The notes under the pieces are model-generated. The model ran no database searches. It was not told the origin of the DNA and was given only the letters and a program-made list of their open reading frames with translations. A stretch of 10,608 nucleotides of DNA, from contig CANBQJ010000123.1 in NCBI GenBank assembly GCA_947371645.1, forward strand, positions 1-10,608. The letters run 5' to 3'. Shown piece after piece: positions 6,434 to 10,608 of the stretch. This DNA is from Burkholderiales bacterium (lineage in GTDB: Bacteria > Pseudomonadota > Gammaproteobacteria > Burkholderiales > Burkholderiaceae). The translations under genes and the position numbers were made by a program. Within the stretch, counting starts at the first letter, position 1. Each line of letters begins with the position of its first letter.

Positions 6434-7144
6434 TCAGGCCCCGGCCGCGATGCGCTGGCGCGCCTGGTAGAGCATGTCCAGCGTGATGTGGCGCACCTCC
6501 AGCTTGCTGTGCTCGACGTGCGTGCGCAGCAGGCGCTGGGCCTCGTCGGTGCGGCGCCGGGTGATGGCGCGCAGGATGCGGGCGTGCTCGTCGTAAGTGG
6601 CTTCCACACGCGCGGGCTTGGTGAAGTCCAGCCGGCGGATGATGCGGATGCGTTCGGTGATGTCTGCGTGCACGCGCGCCATCTCGGCGTTGCCAATGGC
6701 CTGCACCAGCGAGCCGTGGAAGGCCTCGTCCAAGCGATCGACCGTGACAAAGGCCATGGACCGCTCTTGCGGCTTGATCAGCCAGGTGTCGGCGAGGTCT
6801 TTGAGCACGGGACGGTCTTCGACCTCACACAGGCGCGACACGGCATGGGTTTCGATCAGCACGCGCAAGTCGTAGAGCTGATCGAAGGTCTCAAAATCCA
6901 GCGGGGCCACTTGCCAGCCACTTTTGGGAAAGACCAGCAGGAAGCCTTCGCGCTGCAGGCGCTGCAAGGCCTGGCGCAGCGGCGTGCGGCTGACCTGCAC
7001 CTGGTTGGCCAGTTCGCTCTCGGAGAAGCGGTCTCCGGGCAGCAGCACGAAATCGAAGATCAGCTGTTTGATCTGGGCGTACACGCGCTCAGCCAGGGTG
7101 CTGGCCGGCAGGTTGGCGGGCGGGGGGACGGCGACGAGGTTCAT
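6434..7144 (-). CDS. GntR-family transcriptional regulator (FadR/FCD type)
   Basis: A 236-aa transcription factor. The winged helix-turn-helix at about 15-82 shows YAQIKQLIFDFVLLPGDRFS, SESELANQVQVSRTPLRQAL and LQREGF. The C-terminal FCD ligand domain is at about 85-225. The probable metal-binding set of FCD domains is visible as Asp139, His143 (DEAFH), His187 (YDEH) and His209 (RTHVEHSK). The ATG at 7144 overlaps the stop of the AtzH/HpxZ-like gene as ATGA, so translation is coupled and the regulator is the last gene of the operon. It most likely controls that operon in response to a pathway intermediate (inference). It carries two copies of GGCCTCGTC (6539-6547 and 6722-6730), the repeat at which the paralogous remnant at 1722-1943 has lost 183 bases. 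Confidence 0.95.
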   Translation of the reverse strand: MNLVAVPPPANLPASTLAERVYAQIKQLIFDFVLLPGDRFSESELANQVQVSRTPLRQALQRLQREGFLLVFPKSGWQVAPLDFETFDQLYDLRVLIETHAVSRLCEVEDRPVLKDLADTWLIKPQERSMAFVTVDRLDEAFHGSLVQAIGNAEMARVHADITERIRIIRRLDFTKPARVEATYDEHARILRAITRRRTDEAQRLLRTHVEHSKLEVRHITLDMLYQARQRIAAGA

Positions 7145-7560
7145 GTTTTGTTCGCCGCAGCGGTGTGGGGCCAGGGGATCATGCTGACGTGGGCCGACAC
7201 GATGCGCCAGCCCGCCGGCATGCGCACCCAGGTCTGGGTCTGAAAGCCGCGCAGGGGGGTGTCGCTGCGCACAAACTCGCACATGGCGACAGCCGTGTCG
7301 GGCCCGAAAGCGGTGATGCGCACATCGTGCAGCGTGCGGGTGAAATCGGGTGCCAGTGCGGACTTGCGGTAATCCACCAGGGCCCCGAAGCCCAGTTGCT
7401 TGTCGGCGATGCCGTAGCGCGTGACGGCCGGATGGTCCCAAAAATAGGCGTTGAGTGCCGCCACGTCGTTGTGCATCAGCGCCGCTTCATAGTCCAGGAA
7501 CTGGCGCGTGACCTCCTGCACCACCTCGTGCAGGTTGATGTGGGTGCGGTCGATGGTCAT
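7141..7560 (-). CDS. hpxZ: AtzH/HpxZ-like protein (DUF3225, NTF2-like fold)
   Basis: A 139-aa protein of the AtzH/HpxZ family. Conserved-looking features are EVTRQFLDYEAALMHNDV at the N-terminus, YFWDHPAVTRYG at 39-50, QTQTWVR at 107-113 and GWRIVSAHVS at 117-126. In Pseudomonas sp. ADP, AtzH is reported as a decarboxylating amidohydrolase that converts 1,3-dicarboxyurea to allophanate; HpxZ belongs to oxalurate catabolism in Klebsiella. Here the gene follows allophanate hydrolase by 41 bases and overlaps gntR by ATGA, so the AtzH-like role is the better fit, although no AtzE/AtzG is seen in the window. The start at 7560 suits the family N-terminus (MTIDRTHINLHEVV). A longer frame to 7641 overlaps allophanate hydrolase and is rejected. 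An AGGAG lies 12 bases upstream, a rather long spacing. Confidence 0.88.
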   Translation of the reverse strand: MTIDRTHINLHEVVQEVTRQFLDYEAALMHNDVAALNAYFWDHPAVTRYGIADKQLGFGALVDYRKSALAPDFTRTLHDVRITAFGPDTAVAMCEFVRSDTPLRGFQTQTWVRMPAGWRIVSAHVSMIPWPHTAAANKT

Positions 7561-7601
7561 GGGTGAAGCGGTCTCCTGCTTTGTGCTGCGTGCGGTGGTG
7601 A

Positions 7602-9590
7602 TCAGGTCTTGCTTTTCAAGCTGGCGATGTAGGCACGCCACCCCCCAAGATGGCTGATGTCTTCTGCCCCCACCAGGCCACCAGGCTCACAGATGAAGCC
7701 CTTGACCCAAGCGCCATCGACCAGCTCGACGCTGCCCAGCCCCAACGGGGGCGGGATCATGGCCAGGAAAGAACCCACGCTGTCTTGCGGCAGTTCATAC
7801 ACCTCTACCTCGATGGACGCGCCCGACCCTGCGGCCAATTCTGGCGCACTCAAGCGCGACAGTCCAGGCTTGGGCGGTACGGTACCCGGTAGGGCATACA
7901 ACTTGTAGGCAGGCGCGGTGCGGGTGCGGGCCAGCAGGCGGGCTTGGCGGTCGGTCAGCTGCCAGTGCAAAGGCATGCCCGCCAGGTGGGCGCCCACCAC
8001 GGCCACGGCCATGGTGGCGGCAGCCCTGGGCCGCTGACCGGGCAAAGCAGGCAGTGCCCAGGCTTCCGGCGCAGGGGCGGGCAGACGGCAACCCAGCATG
8101 GGCTCGTCTGGCCAGGCCTCGGGCTGTTCTGCGCTCAGGCGCTGCATGAGCGCCTGCCAGCGGGCCCCCAGCTCCAGCAGGGCGGCGTCGCGCCCGCCGG
8201 GTGCGATGAAGGTCACACCAAAGGGCAGCCCTTCGGGCGTGAAGCCCGCCGGCACGGCCAGCGCAGACCAGCCCAGCAGGTTGACGAAGTTGGTGTAGGT
8301 GCCCAGCTGGCTGTTGCGGCCAATCGGGTCGGCCTCCACGCTGGCCTGAGTGGGGAAGGTGGGGGCGGTGGGCACCATCAGCACATCGACCTCGTCCCAC
8401 AGCCCTTGCACGCTGGCGGCCAGGTCCTGCAGCTTGTACTGGGCCATGAAGGTGCCGATGGCGTCGTGCCGGCGCGCGCCCTCGATGATGCGGGCCACCA
8501 CCGGGTGCACGGCCTCGGGGTGGGTCTCGAAGAAGTCGGCGATGGCCGCGTAGCGCTCGGCCACCCAGGGACCTTCGTACAGCAGCCTGGCCACATCCCA
8601 CAGGGGCGTGAAGTCCACGGCGGTGGTGTGCACGGGCGCGAAGTCGGGCAGCAGGGGCAAGGCCTGCTGGGCACGCTCAAACGCTTCGGCATAGGCCGCA
8701 TCCCCAAACCATTCGGCCTGGCTGGGCAGGCCCACGCGCAGGGCCTGCGGGAACTGTGGCAAGCCAGGCTGCGCGGCCTTGGCGTGAGAAGGGAAGCTGG
8801 GCTGGCCCGCCATGGGGCCGCTGACGACGGCCATGACGCGGGCGGCGTCGTGGGCGGTGAGTGCGAACACCGACACGCAGTCCAGGCTCTTGCAGGCGGG
8901 CAAGACGCCGTGGGTGGGCACAAGGCCCGGCGTGGGCTTCATGCCCACCAGGTTGTTGAAGCCGGCCGGCACACGGCCGGAACCAGCGGTGTCGGTGCCC
9001 AGCGCGAAAGGCACTTCACCACGGGCCACGACCACAGCAGAGCCCGAACTGGAGCCGCCGGAAACGTGGTCGGCGCTGAAGGTGCTGTGGGGCGCGCCGT
9101 AAGGCGAACGCTGGCCCACGAGACCCGTGGCGAACTGGTCGAGGTTGGTCTTGCCGACCACGATGGCGCCGGCGTCCACGAGGCGGCGCACCGCTTCGGC
9201 CGACACCGCTGGCGTGTAGGCAAAGGCCGGGCAGGCGGCGGTGGTGGGCATGCCGGCCACGTCGATGTTGTCCTTGACGGCAAACGGCACGCCATACAGG
9301 GGCAGCAGGTCGGCGGGGTGCACACTGGCCTGCTGTGGTGAGGCGGCCTTCAGGGTGGCCACCTTGGCGTGCAGGGCGTCCAGCTGGCTTTGCAGGGCCA
9401 CCACACCGGCACGGGAGATCCAGGCGGTGTCGTCCAGCAAGGCACCATCGGCACTGCCGTCCTGCCAGCGGGCCCACAGCGCGGCCAGGACCTGCTCGGG
9501 TTGCAGGCTGTCGCTGCGATAGGCCCGCAGGAGGCCATCGATGGTGCAAGGCAGGTCGGATTCGGGCAGGCCGGCGTCGGTGAATGGCAT
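7602..9590 (-). CDS. atzF: Allophanate hydrolase
   Basis: A 662-aa cytoplasmic enzyme that hydrolyses allophanate to ammonia and CO2 (by way of N-carboxycarbamate). Residues 1-470 or so form an amidase-signature domain with LYGVPFAVKDNIDVAG, GGSSSGSAVVVA and LGTDTAGSGRVPAGF. The expected catalytic triad is visible as Lys106, Ser180 and Ser204, with the same spacing as the triad described for AtzF. From about 523 to the end is the C-terminal domain typical of bacterial allophanate hydrolases (AVVGAHLAGMPLHWQL, YKLYALPGTVPPKPGL, GFICEP, DISHLGGWRAY). Length is about 60 residues more than the usual 600 or so. The start at 9590 gives a natural family N-terminus. No strong ribosome site precedes it, and the open frame reaches further upstream into the previous gene. 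It lies 50 bases after the BiuH-like gene. Confidence 0.96.
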   Translation of the reverse strand: MPFTDAGLPESDLPCTIDGLLRAYRSDSLQPEQVLAALWARWQDGSADGALLDDTAWISRAGVVALQSQLDALHAKVATLKAASPQQASVHPADLLPLYGVPFAVKDNIDVAGMPTTAACPAFAYTPAVSAEAVRRLVDAGAIVVGKTNLDQFATGLVGQRSPYGAPHSTFSADHVSGGSSSGSAVVVARGEVPFALGTDTAGSGRVPAGFNNLVGMKPTPGLVPTHGVLPACKSLDCVSVFALTAHDAARVMAVVSGPMAGQPSFPSHAKAAQPGLPQFPQALRVGLPSQAEWFGDAAYAEAFERAQQALPLLPDFAPVHTTAVDFTPLWDVARLLYEGPWVAERYAAIADFFETHPEAVHPVVARIIEGARRHDAIGTFMAQYKLQDLAASVQGLWDEVDVLMVPTAPTFPTQASVEADPIGRNSQLGTYTNFVNLLGWSALAVPAGFTPEGLPFGVTFIAPGGRDAALLELGARWQALMQRLSAEQPEAWPDEPMLGCRLPAPAPEAWALPALPGQRPRAAATMAVAVVGAHLAGMPLHWQLTDRQARLLARTRTAPAYKLYALPGTVPPKPGLSRLSAPELAAGSGASIEVEVYELPQDSVGSFLAMIPPPLGLGSVELVDGAWVKGFICEPGGLVGAEDISHLGGWRAYIASLKSKT

Positions 9591-9640
9591 ACAGGTGGGG
9601 GTATGTTGTCCTGGGTGTTCAGGTGTCAGTCTGAAGCGGA

Positions 9641-10342
9641 TCAATGGCCGTTGGGGGCGCTGGGGGCGCTGGGGGCGCTGAGGGCCGTAATGAGCGGGGC
9701 AGACAGAATCGTCCAGCCCACGATGGCGCCTTGGGCACGGATCATGTCCAGCGCCGCCGCCTTGAAGGCCGGAAAGTAGCTCTCGGTGCCGTCTTCCACC
9801 AGCAGGCAATCGTAGCCACGGTCATTGGCTTCGCGCAGGGTGGTCTGCACGCAGACCTCGGTGGTCACGCCCATGACAACGAGGTGGGTGATGCCGCGCG
9901 CGTCCAGCAGCTCACCCAGGCCGGTGGCGTAGAAGGCGCCCTTGCCAGGCTTGTCAATGACGACCTCGCCATCCACGGGTGCCAGCTGCCGCACGATGGC
10001 GTTGCCCGGCTCACCGCGCACCAGGATGCGGCCCATGGGGCCTTCGTCGCCGATGCGCAGGGTGGGCGAACCACGCAGGCGCTTGGCCGGCGGGCAGTCA
10101 GACAGATCGGGCAAGTGGGATTCACGGGTGTGCACCACCAGGCCGCCGGCCGCGCGCCAGGCCTGCAGCACGGCCTTGACGGTGGGCACGATGGCCGTCA
10201 GCAGGGACACGTCATTGCCCAGGCTCTCGCCAAAGCCGCCGGGCTCGACGAAGTCGCGCTGCATGTCGATGATCACCAGCGCGGTGTGGGCCACATCGAA
10301 GCTGTAGGCGAAGGGCTGGGCGTCCAGGGTGATGGTGGTCAT
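9641..10342 (-). CDS. biuH: Isochorismatase-family cysteine hydrolase, biuret-hydrolase-like
   Basis: A 233-aa cysteine hydrolase. The triad expected of the family is visible: Asp26 in [11 protein letters not shown], Lys131 in [10 protein letters not shown] and Cys164 in GVTTEVCV, the latter after the usual cis-peptide-type GVTT. The sequence resembles the biuret amidohydrolase BiuH of rhizobia from memory, including [32 protein letters not shown] and [17 protein letters not shown]. Position directly before allophanate hydrolase fits biuret to allophanate plus ammonia. Other isochorismatase-family amidases (ureidoacrylate, carbamoylsarcosine) cannot be excluded. The start at 10342 is set by GAGGAG seven bases upstream, overlapping the stop of the ABC gene. 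The C-terminus carries an unusual (SAP)3 tail encoded by a 9-bp tandem repeat. Confidence 0.88.
   Translation of the reverse strand: MTTITLDAQPFAYSFDVAHTALVIIDMQRDFVEPGGFGESLGNDVSLLTAIVPTVKAVLQAWRAAGGLVVHTRESHLPDLSDCPPAKRLRGSPTLRIGDEGPMGRILVRGEPGNAIVRQLAPVDGEVVIDKPGKGAFYATGLGELLDARGITHLVVMGVTTEVCVQTTLREANDRGYDCLLVEDGTESYFPAFKAAALDMIRAQGAIVGWTILSAPLITALSAPSAPSAPNGH
9652..9678 (-). repeat. Three tandem 9-bp repeats encoding Ser-Ala-Pro
   Basis: TGGGGGCGC occurs three times in a row on the plus strand and encodes (SAP)3 at the C-terminus of the BiuH-like enzyme on the minus strand. It is outside the conserved fold and prone to copy-number slippage. Confidence 0.9.
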
Positions 10343-10349
10343 GGGGTGG

Positions 10350-10355
10350 CTCCTC
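10350..10355 (-). promoter_or_regulatory. Ribosome binding site GAGGAG overlapping the ABC gene stop
   Basis: GAGGAG on the minus strand shares bases with the TGA of the upstream ATPase gene and lies seven bases before the ATG at 10342. This confirms that start and suggests translational coupling. Confidence 0.75.
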
Positions 10356-10608
10356 AGGCGGCCTGGGCGACGGGGTGGTGGTGGCCGCCCATGAAGGCGC
10401 CCAGCACGTGGCGGTCGGCATCGTGGGCATCGCATTCATGGACGATGCGGCCTTCGCTCATCACCAGGATGCGGTCGGCCAGCTTGAGCAGCTCATCGAG
10501 GTCTTCGCTGACCAGCAGCACGGCGCCGCCCTGGTTGCGCACGGCCATGATGCGGCTGTGGATCTCGGCCACGGCAGCGAAGTCCAGACCAAAGACGGGG
10601 TTGGACAC
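10354..10608 (-). CDS. ABC transporter ATP-binding protein, C-terminal part (5' end outside window)
   Basis: The last 84 residues of an ABC ATPase; the frame is open at the window edge, where GTG codes for an internal valine. The sequence [18 protein letters not shown] and [20 protein letters not shown] matches the second nucleotide-binding domain of sugar/nucleoside (BMP-associated) ABC ATPases. The usual H-loop histidine is replaced in the VSED motif, as is common in that second domain. The C-terminal tail is His-rich ([11 protein letters not shown]). It is followed after 11 bases by the BiuH-like gene, so it most likely belongs to the importer of the operon's substrate, perhaps biuret or another urea derivative (inference). 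Permeases and binding protein are expected beyond the window. Confidence 0.88.
   Translation of the reverse strand: MSNPVFGLDFAAVAEIHSRIMAVRNQGGAVLLVSEDLDELLKLADRILVMSEGRIVHECDAHDADRHVLGAFMGGHHHPVAQAA

Noticed and set aside
7944..9341. Long open frame (465 codons) on the plus strand
   Set aside because: It is antisense to allophanate hydrolase; it is Gly/His/Arg-rich with no recognisable domain, as expected from GC-rich codon bias on the opposite strand.

Overview
The window is high-GC DNA with no RNA genes, CRISPR array or insertion sequence that I can see. Its gene content fits a Burkholderiales-type betaproteobacterium that uses the PEP-CTERM/exosortase protein-sorting system: there are two PEP-CTERM proteins, FadR-type GntR regulation and a biuret/allophanate degradation operon. 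The taxonomic guess is inference from gene content and base composition only.

Layout. (1) Positions 1-865, plus strand: C-terminal part of a GlcD-type FAD-linked oxidase, cut by the window edge. (2) 960-1706, plus strand: a short secreted PEP-CTERM protein that probably starts at TTG and has a PEA variant of the sorting motif. (3) 1722-1943, minus strand: a decayed piece of a second gntR gene. It has lost its DNA-binding domain and 61 internal codons, and it is joined in frame to the 3' end of a histidine kinase gene. (4) 6305 down to 1920, minus strand: an envelope/signalling block made of a 67-aa secreted CxxC protein, a 112-aa secreted Cys-rich protein, a 297-aa PEP-CTERM protein, a NarL-type response regulator and a 7TMR-DISM-type sensor kinase. 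(5) 10608 down to 6434, minus strand: a tight catabolic operon. It runs from a sugar/nucleoside-type ABC transporter ATPase (partial) through a biuret-hydrolase-like isochorismatase-family enzyme, allophanate hydrolase and an AtzH/HpxZ-like protein to an intact GntR/FadR-type regulator, whose start overlaps the preceding stop as ATGA.

How the parts work together. The operon probably imports a urea-like nitrogen compound and breaks it down through allophanate to ammonia and CO2, with its own GntR regulator as the last gene. The sensor kinase and response regulator form a cognate pair: a periplasmic sensor with a HisKA_3-type kinase core next to a LuxR-HTH regulator. They are encoded directly behind three exported proteins, so the block could be one envelope-stress or surface-signalling unit.

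The most notable observation is the pair of direct gntR copies, one intact (6434-7144) and one a remnant (1722-1943), that flank this signalling block. The remnant is about 76-81% identical to the intact copy by eye. It carries an in-frame 183-nt deletion at a 9-bp direct repeat still present in the intact gene, and it appears to supply the last codons and the stop codon of the kinase. This points to a duplication or insertion event that placed the signalling block next to the catabolic operon.
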